Source: Halomonas dongshanensis (GTDB lineage Bacteria > Pseudomonadota > Gammaproteobacteria > Pseudomonadales > Halomonadaceae). From it: a stretch of 64,000 nucleotides of DNA. The position numbers were made by a program, and so were the translations under genes. Below, piece by piece: positions 54,992-62,685 of the stretch. The notes beneath the pieces were generated by a model. It was not told the DNA's origin. It worked only from the letters and a program-made list of their open reading frames with translations, and did no database searches. The DNA lies in NCBI RefSeq assembly GCF_024790395.1, contig NZ_JAJISC010000005.1, positions 248,001 through 312,000 of the forward strand, given 5' to 3'. Position 1 is the stretch's first letter. Each line of letters begins with the position of its first letter.

Positions 54992-55019
54992 GTGTGCCAC
55001 GCCAAAGGGCGTGGCACAC
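54992..55019 (+). terminator. Perfect 12-bp hairpin after the DUF945 gene
   Basis: GTGTGCCACGCC (54992-55003), loop AAAG, GGCGTGGCACAC (55008-55019), nine bases after the stop. Very stable but followed by ACTGGCG rather than T, so it may act as an RNA 3' end stabiliser or rho-assisted terminator. Confidence 0.6.
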
Positions 55020-55135
55020 ACTGGCGTGTTCTGCAACAGAGCGTTCTAATTAGACATTTATTAATAAGAGTGACTAGGTTAAGAATGAGGTGGTTTAAGC
55101 TGACTTAATTAAAAATACGTAGTTAAGGATGACAT

Positions 55136-55846
55136 ATGCGTGCGATTGCATTGATCAAATACATAGCATTGGTTGTCGGCATTGCCTTGTTGGCGGGCAG
55201 CCTCTATTTCTACTTCCAGACAAATGCCTTCCTCGAAAGCGCTGAGCGTACACAAGGTACGGTCGTGCGGTTGGCCGAGTCGCGTTCGGAGGACTCGACA
55301 ACCTATCGTCCCGTGATTAGCTTCGCCGCGCCCAACGGTGACGCCATCGAGTTCATCTCCTCGACCGGCAGCAACCCGCCTAGCTACTCCCCGGGTGAGC
55401 CCGTTAGCGTACTGTTCGATACGGATAACCCCTACAGCGCCCGGCTCGAAAGCTTCTTCTCGCTTTGGGGTGGCGCATTTATCTTAGGTGGCTTGGGTGC
55501 AGTGTTCACGCTATTCGGCGTGGCCGCTTTCTTTATCCCCGTGCTTTCGGGCGGGCTCTCCAAGCGCAACAAAGCAGCGCTCAAACGCAGTGGTTTACGC
55601 CTTGAAACCGAGCTGCAGGGCGTTGAACGTAATACCGGCTTTTCGGTCAACGGCCGCTATCCCTTTCGTATCGTATCCCAGTGGCATGACACCACTAGCG
55701 GCCAAGTATATGTGTTCTATAGCGAAAACATTTGGTTCGATCCAAGCGCTTATCTCGAGGGCGACAGCGTGATTGTCTTCGTCGAGCCGGGAAATCCCAA
55801 GCGCTACTACGTCGATACCGAGTTTCTGCCTAAACTGGCTAGCTGA
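55136..55846 (+). CDS. DUF3592 membrane protein
   Basis: A 236-residue protein with helices at about residues 6-28 (IKYIALVVGIALLAGSLYFYF) and 108-140 (LWGGAFILGGLGAVFTLFGVAAFFIPVL). Two beta-rich soluble parts follow the helices; both contain the pattern RPVISFAAPNG / GEPVSVLFDTDNPYSARL and GDSVIVFVEPGNPKRYYVDTEFL, the DUF3592 signature, here apparently duplicated. AAGGATG lies at the ribosome-binding position. Function unknown. An AT-rich stretch (55040-55135) upstream probably contains its promoter. Confidence 0.82.
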   Translation: MRAIALIKYIALVVGIALLAGSLYFYFQTNAFLESAERTQGTVVRLAESRSEDSTTYRPVISFAAPNGDAIEFISSTGSNPPSYSPGEPVSVLFDTDNPYSARLESFFSLWGGAFILGGLGAVFTLFGVAAFFIPVLSGGLSKRNKAALKRSGLRLETELQGVERNTGFSVNGRYPFRIVSQWHDTTSGQVYVFYSENIWFDPSAYLEGDSVIVFVEPGNPKRYYVDTEFLPKLAS

Positions 55847-55920
55847 CCCCTGCGTTATCGCGGCCGCGCGGGCTGCCGCGTTCAGTCTCGCGCTTACTCT
55901 TACACTTGCCTGGAGCCCTC

Positions 55921-56514
55921 ATGACTCTCACGCTCATTATTCTCGCTGTCGCCGCCGTCATCGTTATCTATGGCATAACCGTATATAACAAGCTGGTGGC
56001 GCTCAGAAATCGCTTTCAGAACGGCTTTTCTCAGATCGAGGTACAGCTAAAACGCCGCCATGACTTGATTCCCAACTTGGTCGAGACCGCCAAGGGCTAC
56101 TTGAGTCACGAGCGGGAGACGCTTGAGGCCGTGATTGCCGCGCGCAATACCGCCGCCGCCGGGCTCAAGGCTGCCGCTGAGAATCCCGGCAGCGCCCGCG
56201 CCATGGCCGAGCTCGGCAGTGCCGAAGGCGCGCTGACCCAAGCCATGGGGCGCTTCAACGTGGTGATGGAGGCCTACCCCGATCTCAAGGCGTCGCAGAA
56301 CATGCTCAACCTCTCCGAAGAGCTGACTAGCACCGAGAACAAAGTCGCCTTCGCCCGCCAGAGCTATAACGACGCTGTCATGCGCTACAACAGCTACCGC
56401 CAGAGCTTTCCCCCGGTGGCCGTCGCTGGGCTCGTAGGTCACGGCGAAGATGCCGCCTTTCTGGAGTTCGAGGATAGCGCTGCGATTCAAACGGCGCCCA
56501 AGGTGTCGTTTTAA
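55921..56514 (+). CDS. lemA: LemA family protein
   Basis: A 197-residue protein with one N-terminal helix exposed outward (LTLIILAVAAVIVIYGITVYNKLVALRNR) and a long helical bundle. The family signature NGFSQIEVQLKRRHDLIPNLVETAKGYLSHERETLEAVIAAR is intact, as is LTSTENKVAFARQSYNDAVMRYNSYRQSFP. LemA genes are frequently linked with M48 peptidases, as here. GGAG before ATG 55921 sets the start. Confidence 0.94.
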   Translation: MTLTLIILAVAAVIVIYGITVYNKLVALRNRFQNGFSQIEVQLKRRHDLIPNLVETAKGYLSHERETLEAVIAARNTAAAGLKAAAENPGSARAMAELGSAEGALTQAMGRFNVVMEAYPDLKASQNMLNLSEELTSTENKVAFARQSYNDAVMRYNSYRQSFPPVAVAGLVGHGEDAAFLEFEDSAAIQTAPKVSF

Positions 56515-56566
56515 ACGCGTCGTTTTACGTACCGATATTTTGCTTTTAAGACAGGGATAGCCGCCC

Positions 56567-58534
56567 ATGGCCATGGATTTCTTCGCCGCCCAGGATAGCG
56601 CCCGTCGGCGGACGGGTGTGCTGCTCGTACTGCTTTGTTGTGCCGTGCTAGCACTCATTGCAACCACCACGCTCGCCATCCTCATCGCCCTTCAGCTCAT
56701 GCGAGACGACCCGCAGCCTTGGAGCGAGGTGTTCTCACAGACCTCGGGTGAACTCATTGGCTGCGTGGCTGCCGCGATATTGGCGCTGGTCACGGTGGGG
56801 GGGCTTATGAAGTGGGCCAAACTGCGTCGCGGCGGCCGGGTGGTCGCCGAAGCGCTTGGTGGGCGCGAGCTTCACCATGACACCCAGGACGCCAACGAGC
56901 GGCGTATTCTCAACGTGGTGGAGGAGATGGCGATTGCCGCAGGCCTACCGGTGCCGCCGGTCTATGTGCTGGAGGAGGCGGGTATCAACGCCTTTGCCGC
57001 CGGTCGGCGCCCGGCCGATGCGGTCATCGGTATCACCCGAGGGGCCATCGAGTATTTAAACCGCGACGAGCTGCAGGGCGTAGTGGCCCACGAGTTCAGT
57101 CATATTCTGCACGGCGACATGCGCCTGAACCTGCGCTTGGTCGGTGTACTTCACGGCGTGCTGCTGATCGGTTTATTGGGCCATATCCTGATGCGGGCCG
57201 CACCCGCGCGCCGGTCGAGCGGCAATCGTAAAGGCAAGGACTCCGGTGCCGTGGTCGTTTTTCTGGGGTTGGCGCTGGTGGTCATCGGCGCCGTCGGCAC
57301 CTTTTTTGGTAACTGGATAAAAGCAGCAGTGAGCCGCCAGCGCGAGTATTTGGCCGATGCGTCGGCGGTGCAGTTCACGCGCCGCCCTGAAGGCATCGGT
57401 CAGGCGCTGATCAAGATCGGCTCGCACATGGAGGGCTCGCGCCTAAACGCCAAACAGGCCCATGAGTTTAGCCATCTCTACTTCGGCGAAGGCACGCGCG
57501 TGAGTTTCCAGCGGCTGCTGGCCACCCATCCGCCGCTGCGCGAGCGTATTCGTCGCGTTCTGCCGCAGTGGGAAGGCCGCTTCGATCCTACACTTTTGCA
57601 AACGCCGACTGACGCGAAGGACGAAGTGGCTGAGGACTCGCACGCTAAACCCCAGGACGCGCGCCCTCACACCGATACGCTCGCCGAGCGCCACGCTGCC
57701 CCACTTCATAGCGTAACAGCCGGGGCGGGTGCGGCGACGCTCGCGATTGCCGCCATGGGGCAGCCGGATACGCGCCATCTAAGCGCGGCAAAGGGCGTCA
57801 TCGCCGCCATGCCCCCCGCGTTCAAAGCCGCTGCGCGCAGCTCCGTTTCGGCACGGGCGTTGATGTACGGGCTTTTGCTTAGCGCTGACGATGAGGTGCG
57901 CGCCATTCAGCTCGAAACGCTGGATCATGCGGCGCGAGCCGAGGTCAACGAAGCACTCGCCATGCACGCCGAGGGCATCGAGACCTTGGACGAACGGCTA
58001 CGCTTGCCGCTGGTCGAGCTGGCGCTTCCGGCTCTCAAACACCTCTCCCGTGAGGAGGCACTCCAGTTCAAAGGGTGTATTTCACTGCTGATCGAAGCTG
58101 ACGGCCGCGTGGGGCTGTTCGAGTGGGCGCTGCGCCGGATTCTGCTTCAGCACCTGGGGCTGGATGAACGCCGACGCATGCGCCCCAAACGCCAGCTCAG
58201 CGAGCTCAAGGCGGAGTGCGCCGTACTGCTTACGCACTTGGCCGCTGCCGGGCAGCAAGAGCACGACCAGATCATCGCAGCGCTTGGGGCCGCAGAAGCA
58301 GGGCTGCCATTTGCCCTCGATATCGATGGCTCGAGCATGGACACCGCAGCACTCGACGCGGCCGTGATGCGGCTGCGCCACGTGCGTCCACAGCAAAAAG
58401 CCCTGCTGCTGGCGGCTATGGCACGCTGCGTCGAACACAGCGGTCAGGTGCTTCCCAGAGAGGCCGAACTCTTCCGCGCCGTCGCCGACACCTTGGAGTG
58501 CCCGGTGCCGCCGTTGCTTGGAGAGAAAGAGTGA
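56567..58534 (+). CDS. Large M48-family membrane metallopeptidase
   Basis: A 655-residue HtpX/Ste24-like peptidase. Four hydrophobic segments: about residues 20-46, 60-85, 193-210 and 222-247. Zinc motif VVAHEFSHILHGD near residue 170 (HEXXH), with the third ligand region REYLADASAVQFTR around residue 263. From about residue 340 the protein carries a long soluble extension; a charged linker (KPQDARPHTDTLAERH) leads to helical sequence that includes ISLLIEADGRVGLFEWALRRILLQ, reminiscent of TerB-like helical bundles. Ordinary HtpX is about 290 residues, so the C-terminal half is extra. Directly follows lemA. Confidence 0.9.
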   Translation: MAMDFFAAQDSARRRTGVLLVLLCCAVLALIATTTLAILIALQLMRDDPQPWSEVFSQTSGELIGCVAAAILALVTVGGLMKWAKLRRGGRVVAEALGGRELHHDTQDANERRILNVVEEMAIAAGLPVPPVYVLEEAGINAFAAGRRPADAVIGITRGAIEYLNRDELQGVVAHEFSHILHGDMRLNLRLVGVLHGVLLIGLLGHILMRAAPARRSSGNRKGKDSGAVVVFLGLALVVIGAVGTFFGNWIKAAVSRQREYLADASAVQFTRRPEGIGQALIKIGSHMEGSRLNAKQAHEFSHLYFGEGTRVSFQRLLATHPPLRERIRRVLPQWEGRFDPTLLQTPTDAKDEVAEDSHAKPQDARPHTDTLAERHAAPLHSVTAGAGAATLAIAAMGQPDTRHLSAAKGVIAAMPPAFKAAARSSVSARALMYGLLLSADDEVRAIQLETLDHAARAEVNEALAMHAEGIETLDERLRLPLVELALPALKHLSREEALQFKGCISLLIEADGRVGLFEWALRRILLQHLGLDERRRMRPKRQLSELKAECAVLLTHLAAAGQQEHDQIIAALGAAEAGLPFALDIDGSSMDTAALDAAVMRLRHVRPQQKALLLAAMARCVEHSGQVLPREAELFRAVADTLECPVPPLLGEKE

Positions 58535-58572
58535 TTCCCAGGTTCGGCTACGGCTACGGCGGTGAGCGTTTA

Positions 58573-59175
58573 TTAGCGCACGATGAACCCAACGCAGGCC
58601 GCCGTGGCTAGCCCCATCGTCACATTGAAGGCTCGCCATGCCCGAGGTGTGGTCAAAAGTCGGCCGATGGCCATGCCAAAGCCGGCCCAAAGCGAAATAC
58701 AGAAAAACGCCACGCCCTCCATCAAGAGCGCCAGCACGGCGGCGTTGACGATAAGCGGCCCGTCGTGCGGCAAAAAGCCCGCCACCAGCGCAATGCCCAT
58801 TACCCACGCCTTGGGGTTGACGAACTGGAACGCCGCCGCCTGCCAGGCCGTTAGTGGTCGTGCGCCTTCTCGCGCGGCGAAATCCGGCGGCGGGGCACTG
58901 GCGATCTTCCACGCCAGATAGAGCAGATAAGCCGCTCCCACCACCTTGAGCCCCTGCTGAATCAGCGGATAGCGCTCGAACAGCGCGCCAAGGCCAAGCG
59001 CAATGCTCAAAAAGAGCACAAAGCAGCCGAGCATGATGCCAAAAATATGCGGCAGCGTACGCCGGTAGCCGTAGAGCGCGCCAGAGGCGGTGAGCATGAC
59101 GTTATTGGGCCCGGGCGTACCGCTCATCGAGATCGAAAAAAGCGCCACCGATAGCCACCAACCGAGTGAGGTCAT
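58573..59175 (-). CDS. LysE/RhtB-family amino acid exporter
   Basis: A 200-residue membrane protein with six predicted helices. The family motif is FSISMSGTPGPNNVMLTASGALYGYRRTLPHIFGIMLG at the N-terminus; a further conserved stretch is AFQFVNPKAWVMGIALVAGF. Members export amino acids such as homoserine, threonine or lysine; the substrate here is not predictable. ATG 59175 has AAAGGGG upstream, so the longer frame to 59247 is rejected. Convergent with the M48 gene. Confidence 0.92.
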   Translation of the reverse strand: MTSLGWWLSVALFSISMSGTPGPNNVMLTASGALYGYRRTLPHIFGIMLGCFVLFLSIALGLGALFERYPLIQQGLKVVGAAYLLYLAWKIASAPPPDFAAREGARPLTAWQAAAFQFVNPKAWVMGIALVAGFLPHDGPLIVNAAVLALLMEGVAFFCISLWAGFGMAIGRLLTTPRAWRAFNVTMGLATAACVGFIVR

Positions 59176-59293
59176 GGGTGCCCCTTTGGCATGCTGTGCG
59201 TGACTTGCGCATATCTGGCTAACATCGACTCTTCTCCCTAACGACATCGATAACAGGACGGGTGATAGTAGGGTCTATTGTATCGGATTCGTT

Positions 59294-61240
59294 TCAGTTA
59301 GGCGTCTTGCGCCCACTCTTGGCTCGGCCATTGCTTTTGCGGCGTGCGCCGCTTTTGGCATTGGCGCCACTTTTACGCTTGCGCACGCTGCGTTTGGCAG
59401 GTGCGCCTTCTTCACCTTGGGCACTCTGTAGGCTCTGCTTGAGTTTTCCTGCATCGCTTTGGCGCAGAAGGGCATTGAGGTCTTCGACCAGGGCCTGCTG
59501 AAAGGCCTGGGCGTCATCACGGTTGTCGGCGATGGCACCCAGGCGCTGCTCCCATAGCGCGGTGCGCTCGGGCGTGCTGACGGCGCGGGGCAGGGCCGCG
59601 ATCAATGCCGTACCTAATCGCGTGGCGCGCAAGGCTTTTTGCTGGCGCACGAGGTAGCCGCGTTGCACCAGCGTTTCGATGATACCCGCACGTGTCGCTT
59701 CGGTGCCGAGGCCGTCGGTGTCGCGTAGCGTACGGCGTACCTCCGGGTCATCGACATAGCGGGCGATATTCATCATCGCCTTGATCAGGCTTGCATCGGT
59801 GAAGGGTTCGGGCGGGCGCGTTTCGCGGGTCTCCACGCCGGTATCGATGACGTGGCAGGGCGCATTTAGGGTCAAAGGCGGCAGCGGCGGCGCCTCTTCG
59901 CGGGTGGTGAAAAGCGGCTTCCAACCCGGGTCGAGAACGCTTTGCCCGCGGGCGCGAAAGGCCTCACCCAGTATCGAGAACTCCGCTTTGACTTCGAAGG
60001 TGCGTAAGGGCGGGTAGAACTGCGCTAAAACGTTACGCGCGATCAAGCGAAAGACATGACCTTCGGTGGCCGAGAGACGAGTGAAATCCGCAGGCTTTCC
60101 GGTTGGCGCGAGCGCGTGGTGGGCGCCGACCTGCTTGTCGTTCCACGCCTTGGAGCGTCGCGAGAAGTCGGCGCTGCGACACCACTGGCGCAGGGTGTCG
60201 TCGTTGGCACACGCCTGGGTTAGCGTGTTCTGCATGCCCGAGAAGTGCCCTTCGGGGAGGTAGCGGCAGTCCGAACGCGGGTAGGTGATCAGCGTGTGCT
60301 GCTCGTAGAGGCGCTGACAAATATCCAGCACCTGCTGCGCCGAGAGGCCGTGGCGACGCGCGGCGTCTACCTGTAACGCGGAGAGTGAGTAGGGCAACGG
60401 CGCGTTCTGGCGCTTCTCTTGCTGATCGAGTTTGGCGAGTGTGCCCCTGGCGCCGGGTAGCCGGACGGCCAGCGCATCGGCCGGAGCGCGGTCGATCAAG
60501 CGGCCTTGATCATCTAGCGGTTGGGCGGCGTTAGGCGCCCACCAGGCGCGCAGCGTTCCGTGCTCGACGCCAATATCTACCCAGAGCGGGTAGAAAGGGT
60601 AGGGGGTGAAATCGCGAATGGCGTTGTCACGGCGCACGATCAGCCCCAGCACCGGGGTTTGCACCCGTCCTACGGAAAGCACGCCATCGAAGCCCGCCTG
60701 ACGCCCGGTCAGCGTCCAGGCGCGGGTGAGGTTGATGCCGTACAGCCAGTCGGCCCGGGCGCGCGCTTCGGCGGCGCGGTAGAGCGGCTGAAACGCTTGG
60801 TTGCTCTGTAGCTGGCTCAAGGCGCGCACCACCGCCGGGCGGTTCAAGTCGCTCACCAACAGCCGTTCGACCGGGCCGCGATACTTGAGGTACTCGATCA
60901 CCTCCTGCACCAGGAGCTGGCCTTCGCGGTCGGGGTCCCCGGCGTGGACGACGTGACTTGCCTGCTTGAGCAGCCGTCGAATGACGCTCAACTGGCCGCG
61001 CGCCTTGGGCTTAGGCGTAAGCTGCCAAGCGATGGGTACGATGGGCAGACGATCCAGGCGCCACTGTTTATCGGTAGGGTCGTAGGCTTCGGGCGGCGCC
61101 TGTTCGAGCAGGTGGCCCAGGCACCAGGTCACGGTGGTCTCGCCGCACTGAATGAGCCCCTCCTGGCGCCGGGCGCTACCTGGCAGGGCGTCGGCAATGG
61201 CGCGGGCGAGGCTGGGTTTTTCGGCGATGATGACGCGCAT
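59294..61240 (-). CDS. topB: DNA topoisomerase III
   Basis: A 648-residue type IA topoisomerase that resolves single-stranded interlinks and precatenanes. TOPRIM domain at the N-terminus (VIIAEKPSLARAIADALPG and HAGDPDREGQLLVQEVIEYL); the active-site Tyr lies in TLITYPRSDCRYLPEGHF near residue 320; DGLGTEATRAGIIETLVQRGY follows. The C-terminal 50 residues are Lys/Arg/Gly-rich (RKRKSGANAKSGARRKS), a DNA-binding tail as in E. coli TopB. Confidence 0.95.
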   Translation of the reverse strand: MRVIIAEKPSLARAIADALPGSARRQEGLIQCGETTVTWCLGHLLEQAPPEAYDPTDKQWRLDRLPIVPIAWQLTPKPKARGQLSVIRRLLKQASHVVHAGDPDREGQLLVQEVIEYLKYRGPVERLLVSDLNRPAVVRALSQLQSNQAFQPLYRAAEARARADWLYGINLTRAWTLTGRQAGFDGVLSVGRVQTPVLGLIVRRDNAIRDFTPYPFYPLWVDIGVEHGTLRAWWAPNAAQPLDDQGRLIDRAPADALAVRLPGARGTLAKLDQQEKRQNAPLPYSLSALQVDAARRHGLSAQQVLDICQRLYEQHTLITYPRSDCRYLPEGHFSGMQNTLTQACANDDTLRQWCRSADFSRRSKAWNDKQVGAHHALAPTGKPADFTRLSATEGHVFRLIARNVLAQFYPPLRTFEVKAEFSILGEAFRARGQSVLDPGWKPLFTTREEAPPLPPLTLNAPCHVIDTGVETRETRPPEPFTDASLIKAMMNIARYVDDPEVRRTLRDTDGLGTEATRAGIIETLVQRGYLVRQQKALRATRLGTALIAALPRAVSTPERTALWEQRLGAIADNRDDAQAFQQALVEDLNALLRQSDAGKLKQSLQSAQGEEGAPAKRSVRKRKSGANAKSGARRKSNGRAKSGRKTPN

Positions 61241-61308
61241 ACGCAGAGGGCTCGATAATCACGGGGCTGTAGATAAAACCAGCTATAAGGCTGAATGACA
61301 ATCCCTTT

Positions 61309-61337
61309 AAAGCGGCTAGATGCGCCGATGCCGCTTT
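61309..61337. repeat. Inverted repeat in the topB / ABC1-kinase divergent gap
   Basis: AAAGCGGC (61309-61316) and GCCGCTTT (61330-61337) are perfect complements separated by 13 bases, in the divergent promoter region. It could be an operator or an RNA hairpin in the leader. Confidence 0.35.
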
Positions 61338-61396
61338 GTCGGCTCCCCCAAGCTCGATTACGCTGAAGGCAACGAGACGAGCCAAGAGGTAGCACA

Positions 61397-62650
61397 ATGC
61401 GCGAACGCGGACGAACACGGCGGCTGATGGGCATGGGGGCACGCACCGGCGGGGCGCTGCTTAAGACGCGTTTGGGCGGTGAGGCGGATTGGCGGGCTCT
61501 GGGCGAGGCGCTCTTCGCGGGGCTCTCCGAACTCAAAGGCCCGGCGATGAAGCTGGCGCAAATAATGTCGCAGTGGGACGACGTGCTGCCACCCGAGCTT
61601 TCCGAGGAGCTTGCCCGGCTGCAGCGTCAGGCCGAGCCCATGCCTTGGCCGAGGATTCGCGACGCGCTGGTGCTGCAATACGGCGATATCGCCGCGCATT
61701 TTAGCACGATCGATGAGCAGCCCTTTGCCAGTGCCTCCATGGGCCAAGTCCACAAGGCTGTCACCCTCGCTGGCGAAACCGTCGTGCTCAAGGTGCAGTA
61801 CCCAGGACTTGCCGAGGTGCTTGAGAGCGACCTCAAGCAGGTCAAGCGCATCATGTGGCTGGGGCGCTGGCTCAAGATTTCCCAAGCGCGCCTGGAAAGC
61901 CTGTTCGACGAGCTCGCCGATGGCCTGCGCGCGGAACTCGACTACAGCGCCGAAGCCGAGGCGCTTTTACGCTACCGCGCCCGTTACGCCGACGATGCGC
62001 GGCTGGTGTTTCCCGAACCCGTGCTCGAACTTAGCGGTGAGCACGTGCTGGCGATGCGCTACATCGGCGGTACGCCGCTGCGCGCGCTGGAGAGCGCCGA
62101 TGACGCCACCCGCCAGGCTATCGCGCAGGCGCTCGCCGACTGGATCACCCAAGAGCTATTCACCTTTGGCGAGCTTCACGCCGACCCCCACGCGGGCAAC
62201 TTCGCCGCCGATGCCGAAGGGCGGCTAGTGGTTTACGATCTGGGTGCGGTGATCCCGGTACCCCAGGCGCGCCTTGATGCCCTGCTGCACCTGCTCGATG
62301 CCACGCTTGCCAAAGACCCGCTGGCGATGGATGAGGCAATGCTCGAACTCGGTGGCCGCCAGGGCCAGGGCGCGCCGCTTGCGCTCTATCGCGAAGCCGC
62401 CGAGTACATAGCACCGCTATTCGCACCCGGCGAGCAGGACTTTGGCGACGTGCGCGTACACCGCCAGCTGCGTGCGCTTTCGCCCAAGGTGTGGGCCGCC
62501 ATGGATCGGCTGCAGCCGCCAGCGGATACGCTGCTGCTGTCGCGTGCGCTCAACGGCCACTACTGGAATTTGGTGCGGCTAAAAGCGCGTTTGGATATGC
62601 ATAAGCGCACGGCACCGTTGCTCGCGCAAGGGCGGCACTCGGCGTGCTAG
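61397..62650 (+). CDS. ABC1/UbiB-family atypical kinase
   Basis: A 417-residue AarF/UbiB/COQ8-like protein kinase-fold protein. Recognisable: the N-terminal extension motif GPAMKLAQIMSQWDDVLPPELSEELARLQ, the Ala-rich nucleotide loop PFASASMGQVHKA, the ATP lysine in VVLKVQYPG, catalytic loop FGELHADPHAGNF and metal-binding YDLGAV. The family KxGQ motif reads KLAQ here. UbiB itself is a longer, membrane-anchored ubiquinone factor; this shorter soluble form is a paralogue of uncertain role. AAGAGGT supports the ATG. Confidence 0.9.
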   Translation: MRERGRTRRLMGMGARTGGALLKTRLGGEADWRALGEALFAGLSELKGPAMKLAQIMSQWDDVLPPELSEELARLQRQAEPMPWPRIRDALVLQYGDIAAHFSTIDEQPFASASMGQVHKAVTLAGETVVLKVQYPGLAEVLESDLKQVKRIMWLGRWLKISQARLESLFDELADGLRAELDYSAEAEALLRYRARYADDARLVFPEPVLELSGEHVLAMRYIGGTPLRALESADDATRQAIAQALADWITQELFTFGELHADPHAGNFAADAEGRLVVYDLGAVIPVPQARLDALLHLLDATLAKDPLAMDEAMLELGGRQGQGAPLALYREAAEYIAPLFAPGEQDFGDVRVHRQLRALSPKVWAAMDRLQPPADTLLLSRALNGHYWNLVRLKARLDMHKRTAPLLAQGRHSAC

Positions 62651-62685
62651 AATAGCGCCCTTTTGCGATGGCAGTGGAGATGGCG

